Assembly: GCF_000013005.1 (NCBI RefSeq)
Contig: NC_007722.1
Span: forward strand, 2,609,501-2,673,500
Reading direction: 5' to 3'
Source of the DNA: Erythrobacter litoralis HTCC2594
GTDB taxonomy: Bacteria > Pseudomonadota > Alphaproteobacteria > Sphingomonadales > Sphingomonadaceae
Length of the DNA stretch: 64,000 nucleotides
A program made the position numbers and the translations under genes. Position 1 is the first letter of the stretch, and every line of letters starts with the position of its first letter. The notes beneath the pieces are model-generated. The model was given only the letters and a program-made list of their open reading frames with translations, searched no databases and had not been told where the DNA came from. Shown in pieces: positions 15,958 through 24,458 of this stretch.

Positions 15958-16656
15958 CTACGCCAGGTGCTCGGCAAAGAAGCCATCGGTCCGCTCGTCC
16001 GCCAGTTTCGCACCCGCTTCATCGCGGCGTTTGCCGAACTCGGTCGCGAAGCCGTGGTCGAGGCCGGGATAATCGTGCAGCGTCACCTTGGGATGATCGT
16101 CGAGCCCGTCATGCATCGCCTTCTGCGCATCCTTGTCGACAAAGCCGTCCTCGGTCGGGATATGCAGCATCAGCGGGTTGGCGATGGCGTGCGCTTCATT
16201 GAGCATGTCGGGCACGCCCACGGCATAATATCCGACGGTGGCATCGCTGTCGGTGCGGGCGGCGGTCATGTAGGCGAGCTTGCCGCCGAGGCAGTAGCCG
16301 ACTGCACCCACCTTTTTGCCGCCGGTTTCCGCGCGCGCCCACTTGATCGTCGATTCGATGTCCCGCACGCCCCCGTCGGGATCGAATTTCCCCATGTAAT
16401 CAAGCGCTTGCTGGAATTCCGGTTCGATGTCCGGATCGAGTTCGATATTTTCCTTCAGCCGCCAGAACAGGTCGGGCGCCACCGCGAGATAGCCTTGCTC
16501 GGCCAGCAGATCGCATTTGCGGCGGATACCGGCATTCACGCCGAAAATTTCCTGGATCACGACGATGGCTGCCTTGGGCTCACCCTCGGGGCGGGCGACA
16601 TAGGCCGAGAAGTCGTGGTCGCCGTAATGCGAGGGGATGGTGACTTGCGCGGTCAT
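15958..16656 (-). CDS. Dienelactone hydrolase family protein
   Basis: A 232-residue alpha/beta hydrolase. The triad can be read as Cys in GAVGYCLGGKLAYM (about 118), Asp in PTEDGFVD and His in LDHGFA. The early Glu of EIFGVNAGIR and the fold match carboxymethylenebutenolidase. No other chlorocatechol-pathway genes are near, so general ester or lactone hydrolysis is the safer call. First gene of the leftward operon with the FMN protein and SnoaL protein; its ATG at 16656 is preceded by an AGGAGA-type site. Confidence 0.87.
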   Translation of the reverse strand: MTAQVTIPSHYGDHDFSAYVARPEGEPKAAIVVIQEIFGVNAGIRRKCDLLAEQGYLAVAPDLFWRLKENIELDPDIEPEFQQALDYMGKFDPDGGVRDIESTIKWARAETGGKKVGAVGYCLGGKLAYMTAARTDSDATVGYYAVGVPDMLNEAHAIANPLMLHIPTEDGFVDKDAQKAMHDGLDDHPKVTLHDYPGLDHGFATEFGKRRDEAGAKLADERTDGFFAEHLA

Positions 16657-16795
16657 GGGGTCTCTCCTGCGTCTTTATGAATTTCTGTTGTGCCGATTGC
16701 GCGCTAGGGCCTATCGCTTGCGGGCGGGGGAATGCAAACCCAAATGCGCCCGAACTACGCAAGGCGCGGCACACAGCACCGAGGGAGGACACGCC

Positions 16796-17065
16796 ATGAA
16801 GGTCAATATCGAGATCGACTGCACGCCGGAGGAGGCGCGGACCTTCATGGGCCTGCCCGACGTAAGCAAGGCCAACGACGTCTATGTCGAGAACATGACC
16901 AAGGCGATGAAGAGCGTTTCCAGCCCCGACCAGCTGCAGGAACTGGCCAAGACCATGGCCCCGATGGGGCAGGTCGGGCTCAAGCTGTTCCAGAACTTCG
17001 TCGAAGGCAGTCTGGCCGCCGGCGGCATGCGGGCCGCAGGTTCGTCGAAGAAGTCCAAGGACTGA
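16796..17065 (+). CDS. DUF6489 family small protein
   Basis: An 89-residue protein starting MKVNIEIDCTPEEARTFMGL. The middle is amphipathic (VYVENMTKAMKSVSSPDQLQ) and the end is flexible and basic (GSSKKSKD). It resembles short phasin-like or DUF6489 proteins of Sphingomonadales; the function is unknown. A strong GAGGGAGGA site precedes the ATG. It lies 18 bp before mnmE, whose start codon sits in a parS site. Confidence 0.7.
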   Translation: MKVNIEIDCTPEEARTFMGLPDVSKANDVYVENMTKAMKSVSSPDQLQELAKTMAPMGQVGLKLFQNFVEGSLAAGGMRAAGSSKKSKD

Positions 17066-17075
17066 ACGCCCCACC

Positions 17076-17091
17076 TGTTTCACGTGGAAAC
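17076..17091. promoter_or_regulatory. parS-like site 1
   Basis: TGTTTCACGTGGAAAC keeps the CACGTG core and the flanking TTTCACGTG half. Read on the other strand it is GTTTCCACGTGAAACA, 14/16 to the ParB consensus. The GTG start codon of mnmE lies inside it. Confidence 0.7.
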
Positions 17092-18358
17092 GATCTTCGC
17101 CCTCTCGAGCGGCGCGCCGCCCGCGGCGATCGGCGTGATACGGATCAGCGGGACCGAAGCGCGGGGTGCGCTGGAGGCTTTGGCAGGCAGCGTGCCGGAC
17201 GCGCGCAAGGCTGCGCTGCGGCGGTTGCGCGACGGCGAGGGAAAGACGCTCGACGATGCGCTGGTGCTGTGGCTGCCGGGGCCGGACAACGCGACCGGCG
17301 AGGATTGCGTCGAGCTTCACTGCCACGGGGGCAGGGCGGTGATCGCTGCAATCGAGCGTACACTCGGCACCATGCCGGGATTGCGCCGTGCCGAGCCCGG
17401 GGAATTCACGCGTCGCGCTTTTGCCAATGGCCGGATCGATCTGGCCGAGGCGGAGGGGCTGGCCGACCTGCTGTTCGCCGAAACCGAGCTGCAGCGGCAA
17501 GTGCTGCAGGCATCGGCGGGCGGACGGCTGTCCGAGCTGGTCGGTGGGTGGCGCGAGCGGGTGCTGGCGCTGTCGGCGCAGGTTGAAAGTGCGCTCGATT
17601 TCTCCGACGAGGACGACGTCGACGAGCTTGCACCCGCCTTCTACACCGATGTTTCCACACTGGCGGACGAACTTGGCGAATGGCTCGAGCGCCCGCAGGT
17701 CGAACGGCTCCGCGACGGAGTACGCGTGGTGTTCGCCGGTCCGCCTAACGCCGGCAAGTCGACGCTTTTCAATGCATTGCTGCAGAGCGAAGCGGCGATC
17801 GTCTCGCCGATCGCCGGTACGACCCGCGACGTGCTAGAACGCCCGGTTGCGTTTGGCGGCACCCCCTTCACCCTGATCGACACCGCCGGTCTGCACGAAG
17901 GTGGCGATGACAGTATTGAAAGGATCGGCATCGACCGCGCGCGTGCGGCTTTGCGCGATGCCGATATCGTGCTGTGGCTCGGGCCCGAAGGCGAAGGGCC
18001 CGACAATGCGTGGGAGATCGACGCGCAGAGCGATATCGACGAACGCACCGCCAAATCCGCGCCACGGCTACGATTGTCGGCGAAGACAGGGGAGGGGATC
18101 GATGCGCTCGTTCGCGACCTGCGCGATGCCGCGCGCGACCTGCTTCCCAGGCCCGGCGACGTGGCGGTCAATGCGCGGCAGCACGCTCTGCTGTCCGAAG
18201 CGGCTGGCGAACTCGCGGAAATCACGCGCGGGCAGGACTTGCTGATCACAGCCGAGCACCTCCGCACCGCTCGCAGCGCCTTCGACCGCTTCACCGGCCG
18301 CGCGACCACCGAAGATATGCTCGATGCGCTTTTCGGCCGCTTCTGCATCGGAAAATAG
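17084..18358 (+). CDS. mnmE: tRNA-modifying GTPase MnmE
   Basis: With MnmG it installs the 5-carboxymethylaminomethyl or related group on wobble U34 of certain tRNAs. The 424-residue protein has the N-terminal THF-binding domain (METIFALSSGAPPAAIGVIR; ELHCHGG; RAEPGEFTRRAF), a helical domain, and the inserted G domain with P-loop VFAGPPNAGKSTLFNAL (about 218), IAGTTRD and DTAGLHE. It ends FGRFCIGK with the essential Cys. The start is GTG at 17084, required to give the conserved N-terminus and located within a parS site. Confidence 0.95.
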   Translation: METIFALSSGAPPAAIGVIRISGTEARGALEALAGSVPDARKAALRRLRDGEGKTLDDALVLWLPGPDNATGEDCVELHCHGGRAVIAAIERTLGTMPGLRRAEPGEFTRRAFANGRIDLAEAEGLADLLFAETELQRQVLQASAGGRLSELVGGWRERVLALSAQVESALDFSDEDDVDELAPAFYTDVSTLADELGEWLERPQVERLRDGVRVVFAGPPNAGKSTLFNALLQSEAAIVSPIAGTTRDVLERPVAFGGTPFTLIDTAGLHEGGDDSIERIGIDRARAALRDADIVLWLGPEGEGPDNAWEIDAQSDIDERTAKSAPRLRLSAKTGEGIDALVRDLRDAARDLLPRPGDVAVNARQHALLSEAAGELAEITRGQDLLITAEHLRTARSAFDRFTGRATTEDMLDALFGRFCIGK

Positions 18359-18360
18359 CC

Positions 18361-18376
18361 TGTTCCACGTGAAACA
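18361..18376. promoter_or_regulatory. parS site 2 (perfect)
   Basis: TGTTCCACGTGAAACA is an exact copy of the canonical bacterial parS palindrome. It lies 3 nt after the mnmE stop and about 40 nt before mnmG, the only parS site in this set that is wholly intergenic. Confidence 0.92.
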
Positions 18377-18416
18377 CCCGCTGCAAATGGGGTAGCGAGC
18401 GGGAGCGCTACATTGT

Positions 18417-20282
18417 ATGGGCCGCGCCATGCACGATTTCGACATCCTTGTGGTCGGCGGCGGACACGCCGGCGTCGAGGCGGCCTGCGCGGCGGCACGG
18501 ATGGGCGTGCGCACCGCGCTGGTGAGCTTCGACCCGGCCAGGATTGGCGCGATGAGTTGCAATCCGGCGATCGGCGGGCTGGGCAAAGGGCATCTGGTAC
18601 GCGAGGTTGATGCGTTCGACGGTGTGATCGCCCGCGCGGCCGATGCGGCGGCGATTCATTACCGCATGCTCAACCGTTCGAAGGGCAGCGCCGTGTGGGG
18701 TCCGCGCGTACAGGCGGATCGCAAGCTCTTCCATGCTGCGGTCCAGGCCATCGTCGCGACGCAGGAGAACCTGACTGTCGTCCCGGGCGAGGTCGCGGCG
18801 CTCCGCTTCGAAGGCGCGAGGGTGACGGGGATCGAGCTGGCGGATGGCACTGCGCTGTCTGGGCAGGCAGTGATCCTGTGCACCGGCACCTTTCTCGGCG
18901 GAAAGCTCTATCGCGGCGAAGAGATCATGGTCGGCGGGCGGATCGGCGAGGATTCTGCCTCGCGCCTGGCCGAACAGATGTATGGGCTGGAGCTGCCGAT
19001 GGCGCGGCTCAAGACCGGGACACCGCCGCGGCTCGACGGGCGAACGATCGACTGGGCAGCACTGGAAGAACAGCCTTCCGACGGCGAGGACTGGACGCTG
19101 TCGGCGCTGACGCCCGCGCGGAGCAACCCCGAAATCTTCTGCGGTATCACGCGCACCAATGCGCGAGCGCACGACATTATCCGCGCCAATCTCAACCGTT
19201 CTCCGCTGTTTTCGGGCGCGATCGACGCGCAGGGGCCGCGCTATTGCCCCTCGATCGAGGACAAGATCCACCGGTTCGGCGATCGGGACGGGCACCAGGT
19301 GTTCCTCGAGCCCGAAGGTCTCGACACCCACCTGGTCTATCCCAACGGCATCAGCACCTCGCTGCCGGTCGATGTGCAACTCGGCATGTTGCGAGCCATG
19401 GACGGGTTGTTTCACGTGGAACTGGTCGAGCCGGGCTATGCGGTCGAATACGACCATATAGAGCCGCGTGCGCTGACCTCGGGCCTGCGGCTCAAGGATG
19501 TCGAGGGCCTCTATTGCGCCGGACAGATCAATGGCACCACCGGTTACGAGGAGGCGGCGGCGCAGGGATTGATCGCGGGCCTGAATGCGGCTTGCGTGGT
19601 GCTCGACCGCGAAGCACCCGCGCTCGACCGGGCGACCAGCTACATGGCGGTGATGGTCGACGATCTTACGTTGCACGGGGTCAGCGAGCCCTATCGCATG
19701 CTCACCGCCCGGGCCGAGTATCGCCTGCGCCTGCGCGCCAACAATGCGACCGCGCGCCTTACGCCCCTGGCGATTGAGCTGGGGTGTGTCGGTGGCGAGC
19801 GTGCCGAATGGTTTGCGCGGCGCGAAGAAAAGCGCGCACGTCTCGATGCGGCGCTCGATAGTCAGGCCAGCGCCAAACAGATGCAGGATCTCGGCCTGCC
19901 GGTGAAGAGCGACTCCGGCAAGATGGCGCTGCGCGAGTGGCTCCGCTTCCCGACCATCGACTTCCCCGATCTTGCGCCCCTGGTTCCGGAAGTGGACACA
20001 GGGACCGAGTTGGCGGCCGAACTGGCCGAGGACGCCGCCTATGCGCCCTATCTCGCGCGGCAGGATGCCGAATTGCGCGAGTTGAAGGCCAACGAAGCGA
20101 TTACCCTGGCTGCGGATTTCCCATTTGCCGAAGTGCCTGGCCTGTCCAGCGAGATGGTCGAGCGCCTGACGGCGGCGCGGCCGGAAACGCTCGCAGCGGC
20201 CGGGCGCGTGCCGGGCGTTACGCCAGCAGCCCTGGCGGCTGTCCTCGTCCATACGCGCAAACGGGGCAGGGCCGCCGCGTGA
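18417..20282 (+). CDS. mnmG: tRNA uridine-5-carboxymethylaminomethyl modification enzyme MnmG
   Basis: FAD-dependent partner of MnmE. The 621-residue length is normal. The N-terminal FAD loop is [40 protein letters not shown] is the family signature, and the C-terminal helical domain ends [19 protein letters not shown]. Two ATGs are possible (18417 and 18429); neither has a clear ribosome-binding site. Codons LFHVEL at about residue 331 are spelled by parS site 3. Its stop overlaps the rsmG start (GTGA). Confidence 0.95.
19408..19423. promoter_or_regulatory. parS-like site 3, inside mnmG
   Basis: TGTTTCACGTGGAACT matches the consensus TGTTTCACGTGAAACA at 14 of 16 positions. It lies within the mnmG coding region, where it encodes the residues FHVE. 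Confidence 0.7.
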
Positions 20283-20902
20283 TCGCAACCGAAGAGCAGG
20301 CGCGCGCATTCGTGGCGGAGCGGTGCGATGCGGCAGGGATGGAGCGTATCGAGGCACTGGTTGCGGCGCTGAGAAGCGAGAACGAGCGGCAAAACCTTGT
20401 CTCCAAGGGTTCGCTCGGCGAGGTCTGGCAGCGCCACATCGCGGACAGCGCGCAATTGCTCGATCATGTTTCACGTGAAACAGGGCTCTGGCTCGATCTG
20501 GGGTCGGGCGCGGGCTTTCCGGGGCTCGTTGTCGCCGCGATGCAGCCAGAAAAGCCGGTTTTGCTCGTCGAATCACGGCGGAAGCGCGTCGAATGGCTCA
20601 CGGACATGGTTAAAGCGTTGAAACTGGAAAATTGCGACGTCGCCGGGATGCGCCTAGAACTGCTTGAGGCGCGCGAAGCCGGTGTCATTTCGGCACGGGC
20701 CTTCGCTCCGCTCGAAAAGCTCCTCCGCTTGTCCGCAAGGTTTTCCACCGACACCACCACATGGGTCTTGCCCAAGGGGCGCTCCGCCGCGCAGGAATTG
20801 CAGGGCGTGAGTCGCAAGTGGCAGAAATTGTTTCACGTGGAACAGTCCGTTACGAGCGAAGAAGCGGCCATTCTGGTCGGGCGAGGGAGAGCGAAGACAT
20901 GA
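20279..20902 (+). CDS. rsmG: 16S rRNA (guanine-N7)-methyltransferase RsmG
   Basis: Methylates G527 of 16S rRNA with SAM. From GTG 20279 the protein is 207 residues. It has the helical N-terminus ([20 protein letters not shown]), then HIADSAQLL, the SAM loop [14 protein letters not shown] at about residue 68, [13 protein letters not shown], and [12 protein letters not shown]. The reading frame is open further upstream, but that stretch overlaps mnmG and is not conserved. The GTG overlaps the mnmG stop by 4 nt and its own stop overlaps parA by 4 nt. Two parS sites (20467 and 20829) are embedded in it. Confidence 0.93.
20467..20482. promoter_or_regulatory. parS site 4 (perfect), inside rsmG
   Basis: TGTTTCACGTGAAACA is a perfect 16-bp palindrome, identical to the common parS consensus. 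It is translated within rsmG as part of HVSRET. Confidence 0.92.
20829..20844. promoter_or_regulatory. parS site 5, end of rsmG
   Basis: TGTTTCACGTGGAACA has a single mismatch (15/16) to the parS consensus and lies 55 bp before the parA start. Confidence 0.85.
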
Positions 20903-21675
20903 TCCGCATAGCAATCGCCAACCAGAAGGGCGGGGTCGGCAAGACCACCACCGCGATCAATATCGCCACCGCGATGGCCGCCGCAGGCTGGAAAACCTTG
21001 CTGATCGATCTCGATCCGCAGGGCAATGCCTCCACCGGCATGGGGATCGACGCCGAAGACCGCGAAAATTCGAGCTACGACCTGCTCGTCGACCAATACC
21101 CGCTCGCCGACTGTATTTCGCCAACCAGCATCCCCGGTCTCGACATCGTCCCCGCTACGCAGGATCTCAGCGGGGCCGAGGTCGAACTCGTTTCCGTCGA
21201 CGATCGCACTGACCGCCTGCGCAGCGCCTTGGCGGGCCATACCGATCATCAAATCTGTTTCATCGACTGCCCGCCCTCGCTCGGGCTGCTGACGCTCAAC
21301 GCGCTCGGTGCCGCCGATACGCTGCTCGTGCCGTTGCAATGCGAGTTTTTTGCGCTCGAAGGGCTGAGCCAACTCCTGCAGACCGTCGAGCGGGTACAAC
21401 AGCGCTTCAACCCCGATCTCGGCATAATCGGTGTCGCACTGACCATGTTCGACCGCCGCAACCGCCTGACCGACCAGGTCGCCGACGATGTCCGCGATTG
21501 CTTGGGCGATCTTGTGTTCCAGGCAGTCATCCCGCGCAACGTCCGCCTGTCCGAAGCGCCGAGCCACGGGCTGCCTGCGCTGGTGTACGACCATTCCTGC
21601 GCCGGGAGCCGCGCATATATGGCCCTGGCCCGCGAATTGATCGGTCGCCTGCCCGAGGAGAGGAAAGCCGCATGA
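20899..21675 (+). CDS. parA: Chromosome-partitioning ATPase ParA
   Basis: A Walker-type ATPase of 258 residues that forms a nucleoid gradient pulling ParB-parS complexes apart. It has the deviant Walker A NQKGGVGKTTTAINIATAMA at residues 8-27, LIDLDPQGNASTGMG (Walker A'), and FIDCPPSLGLLTLNAL (Walker B), plus EAPSHGLPALVYD near the end. There is no N-terminal HTH, as expected for chromosomal ParA/Soj. The ATG at 20899 overlaps the rsmG stop. Its own stop overlaps the parB ATG, so it is translated in a coupled string. Confidence 0.95.
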   Translation: MIRIAIANQKGGVGKTTTAINIATAMAAAGWKTLLIDLDPQGNASTGMGIDAEDRENSSYDLLVDQYPLADCISPTSIPGLDIVPATQDLSGAEVELVSVDDRTDRLRSALAGHTDHQICFIDCPPSLGLLTLNALGAADTLLVPLQCEFFALEGLSQLLQTVERVQQRFNPDLGIIGVALTMFDRRNRLTDQVADDVRDCLGDLVFQAVIPRNVRLSEAPSHGLPALVYDHSCAGSRAYMALARELIGRLPEERKAA

Positions 21676-22664
21676 GCAAAGGTGCGAGCAAGAAATCGAG
21701 CAATTCCATGGATTTGAGCGCCATGGGCAAATCGACCGACAAAAAGAAGAAGCTCGGTCGCGGCTTGGGTGCGCTGATGGGCGAAATGCGCCGCGAAGAA
21801 CCGCTTGTGCAGCCTGCGAGCGACGACAAAGACGGCTCCGGCGCGCCGCAACCCGCGGTGCCGCCGAATGGCGGGCTCGGGACCATCCCCGTATCCTCGA
21901 TTTCGCCGCTGCCCGGCCAGCCGCGCTCTCATTTCGACGAAGCCGCGCTCGATGAACTTGCCGCATCGATCGCGGCGCGCGGCGTCATCCAGCCGATCAT
22001 CGTCCGCCCGGACGGCGAGGGGCGTTACCAGCTGGTGGCCGGCGAGCGTCGCTGGCGTGCAGCGCAGAAGGCGCGATTGCACCAGATTCCCGCCATCGTC
22101 CGCGACCTCGACCAGCGCGAAGTCATGGCACTGGCGCTGATCGAGAACATCCAGCGCGAAGACCTGAACCCGATCGAGGAAGCGCGCGCCTACCATCGCC
22201 TGTCGGAAGATGAGGGGATGAGCCAGGCCGAGATCGCCAAGCTGGTCGATAAGTCGCGCAGCCACGTCGCCAACCTGCAGCGCCTGCTGGCCCTGCCGGA
22301 TGAGGTGATCGCAATGGTAGAGAGCGGCGATCTTTCGATGGGCCATGCCCGCGCGCTGATCGGTTACGAAAATGCCGTCGGCCTCGCGCGCGAGGCCGTT
22401 TCGAACAAAATGTCGGTGCGCGACGTCGAGAAGCGCGTCCGCGGAGAGACTGCGCCGTCAAAGGACAGAAAGTCCGGGCCTTCAAGCGATCCGGTGAAGA
22501 ATGCCGATATCGCCGCGGTCCAGAACCACCTCGAGGAATTTCTCGGCCTGCCGGTCAAGATCAAGACCGACCGGGATCCGCGCTCCGGCGCGGTTACCAT
22601 TCGATACCGTACGCTAGACCAGCTCGATCTCATCTGCCAGCGTCTGACCGGCGGCGACATTTGA
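21672..22664 (+). CDS. parB: Chromosome-partitioning protein ParB
   Basis: A CTP-dependent DNA clamp that loads at parS. The 330-residue protein has a Lys-rich N-terminus with KLGRGLGALMGE (ParA-stimulating motif). The CTP-binding N domain has PLPGQPRSHFDEAALDELA, LVAGERRWRAAQKA (GERRW box) and IENIQREDLNPIEEA. An HTH follows (GMSQAEIAKLVDKSRSHVANL), with the C-terminal dimerisation domain from about residue 280. All five candidate parS sites lie within 4.6 kb upstream. A strong hairpin follows the stop. Confidence 0.95.
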   Translation: MSKGASKKSSNSMDLSAMGKSTDKKKKLGRGLGALMGEMRREEPLVQPASDDKDGSGAPQPAVPPNGGLGTIPVSSISPLPGQPRSHFDEAALDELAASIAARGVIQPIIVRPDGEGRYQLVAGERRWRAAQKARLHQIPAIVRDLDQREVMALALIENIQREDLNPIEEARAYHRLSEDEGMSQAEIAKLVDKSRSHVANLQRLLALPDEVIAMVESGDLSMGHARALIGYENAVGLAREAVSNKMSVRDVEKRVRGETAPSKDRKSGPSSDPVKNADIAAVQNHLEEFLGLPVKIKTDRDPRSGAVTIRYRTLDQLDLICQRLTGGDI

Positions 22665-22700
22665 ACGCGTTTTCAGTGACTTAGAGTGTATATAAGCTGA

Positions 22701-22731
22701 GGGCCAAAGTTGCGCGGCGCAACTTTGGCCC
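22701..22731. terminator. Strong palindromic hairpin after parB
   Basis: GGGCCAAAGTTGCG, loop CGG, CGCAACTTTGGCCC: a perfect 14-bp stem between the convergent ends of parB (22664) and the glycine-zipper gene (22766). There is no T-tract. The core AAAGTTGCG-CGG-CGCAACTTT recurs in near-identical form at 40171-40191, so it may be a bidirectional terminator or a repeat element. Confidence 0.6.
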
Positions 22732-22765
22732 CGAAGACCTCGTCGTCGCCCGAGGGCGAAGGCGC

Positions 22766-23758
22766 TTACTTACCCTTGATATACTTCGTCCGCTTGACCG
22801 GCTTCTGCTTGATGTAGCGAACCTTTTTCTCGGCCGGTTTGTGGTAGTGCTTCTTGTGGGTGACGGTTTCTTCGACCCACTCCTCTGTCACGATCTCGCG
22901 CACCACCGGCACATAGCCTCCATGATGAACGACGACCGTCGTGACGGGTGCGACGACATAGCCGCCCGACCATCCCGAGCCGTGGCTCCAGCTCTGTCCC
23001 CATTGGCCACCCCAGCCGTGGCCGGGATAGCCCGGGTAATAGCCGCCCGGATAGTAACCGCCATTGGCGATGCCGTCTTCGTATCGCTCCAGCCAATCCT
23101 TGCAGTTGCGCTTGTCCGGGTCGCCCTGCGCCAGCGCGACCGCAGATCCAATCGCGAGGCCGGCGAGCCCACCGACTCCGGCCCCTATCAGCGCGCCGCC
23201 GAGCCGTTCGCTGCTCGCAACGCGGTTACCGATCACCCCGCCTGCAGCGGCACCCAGCAGGCCCCCGATTGTCGCGCCACGATCGCCGCGGCGGCGGCGT
23301 TCACGCACGTAGGCGCGGCATTCGTCGAGCCAGGCGCCCCGATCGAAGACCGGCGGCATCGGCGGATATCCCGGATGATGCGGCGCGGCGGCCATCGGCC
23401 GGTGCTGCATTGGCGGATGCACCACCGGCTGCGGCGGATGCATGACGCCTGCCGGTCCATGCGTTGCAACGGGTGCGGGATGCGAATATTGGACTTCGTA
23501 TCCGACCTCGTAATCGGTTTCGGGCGCGCCGAAGGTTTCCCGATATTCGGACTGGGCGGGCACCGACTGCACCACCGGGTCGCTGACGAAGACCGTCTGC
23601 TGCTCGCCTTCCGGCAGCGGCTGGGCGTATTCGTACACCCGCTGCTCGTAGCTCATTTCCTGAGCGGCGAGCCCCGGTGTGGCGGCAATCATGGCGCCGG
23701 CAGCGACACCGCCTGCGGCCAGATAGCGGAACGACAATGCGGATCGTGCACTCGGCAT
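22766..23758 (-). CDS. Exported glycine-zipper 2TM domain protein
   Basis: A 330-residue envelope protein. It has a signal peptide at about residues 1-32 (cleavage near GLAAQE). A long Pro/His/Met-rich region follows. The glycine-zipper segment at about residues 160-210 is ATIGGLLGAAAGGVIGNRVA then GGALIGAGVGGLAGLAIGSA. A Gly/Tyr/Trp-rich part and a basic, Val/Thr/Lys-rich tail (EEWVEETVTHKKHYHKPAEK) end the protein. The zipper suggests outer-membrane association, similar to SlyB/Rick_17kDa proteins; a biological role is not known. Monocistronic, convergent with parB. Confidence 0.75.
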   Translation of the reverse strand: MPSARSALSFRYLAAGGVAAGAMIAATPGLAAQEMSYEQRVYEYAQPLPEGEQQTVFVSDPVVQSVPAQSEYRETFGAPETDYEVGYEVQYSHPAPVATHGPAGVMHPPQPVVHPPMQHRPMAAAPHHPGYPPMPPVFDRGAWLDECRAYVRERRRRGDRGATIGGLLGAAAGGVIGNRVASSERLGGALIGAGVGGLAGLAIGSAVALAQGDPDKRNCKDWLERYEDGIANGGYYPGGYYPGYPGHGWGGQWGQSWSHGSGWSGGYVVAPVTTVVVHHGGYVPVVREIVTEEWVEETVTHKKHYHKPAEKKVRYIKQKPVKRTKYIKGK

Positions 23759-23883
23759 GGGTAACTCCCTCTCGCAAGCCCTGAATGCGCAGGAGCGCGC
23801 GAGTCAGGGGCGTTAACAGAAAAGTTACCATCGAAAGGCGCAGAGTCACGAGGCTGGCGCTCGCTGTCCCGTTTCGGGTCGAT

Positions 23884-24366
23884 TCAGATCCGGCCGGCGA
23901 TCCGCCGCGCGAGCTCTTCGATACCTTCGGCATCGGCACGCGCAAACCGTGCCTTGGTGGGCGCATCGAGATCGATCACGGCGACGACCGTATCGTCCCG
24001 CACGACCGGAACCACCAGTTCCGACTGGCTAGCTGCATCGCAGGCGATATGTCCGGGGAAAGCGTGAACATCCTCGACCAGCTGCGTCTCGCCGGAGGAT
24101 GCGGCTGCACCGCATACGCCCTGGCCGATCGGGATGCGGATACAGGCGGGGCGCCCGACGAAGGGCCCCAGCACCAATTCACCGTCCACAACCCGGTAGA
24201 ACCCGGCCCAGTTCAGGTCCGGGATGAATTCCCACATCAGCGCGGCCAGATTGGCCATGTTGGCAACGCCATCGCCTTCCCCTGCGGTGAGGGCGTCGGC
24301 GGCATCGACCAATTGGCGATAGCGCTCTTCGGCGGGCAACGTTTCATCGGGGGCGAAGTCGAACAT
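23884..24366 (-). CDS. msrC: Free methionine-(R)-sulfoxide reductase (GAF domain)
   Basis: A 160-residue GAF-fold enzyme that reduces free methionine R-sulfoxide. The three catalytic or resolving cysteines of the fRMsr family are present: Cys in RPACIRIPIGQGVCG (two of them, 10 residues apart) and Cys in FPGHIACDAASQSELVVPV. NWAGFYRV and AVIDLDAPTKARF are family landmarks. The start at ATG 24366 is chosen because the upstream extension is not conserved. It is divergent from the PQQ-type dehydrogenase gene across 92 bp. Confidence 0.85.
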   Translation of the reverse strand: MFDFAPDETLPAEERYRQLVDAADALTAGEGDGVANMANLAALMWEFIPDLNWAGFYRVVDGELVLGPFVGRPACIRIPIGQGVCGAAASSGETQLVEDVHAFPGHIACDAASQSELVVPVVRDDTVVAVIDLDAPTKARFARADAEGIEELARRIAGRI

Positions 24367-24458
24367 GCAGGGTGATTTAGCCGCTCGCACCCGCCACACA
24401 AGCGCCCGGGCGAGCAAAATCGTTGCCGCGCTGTGATAGCGTGACTATCTCCTGTTGC

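Noticed and set aside
18408..20576. 722-codon minus-strand frame opposite mnmG and rsmG
   Set aside because: MnmG and RsmG motifs are unmistakable on the plus strand; the antisense frame is Arg/Gly/Ala-rich noise without motifs.
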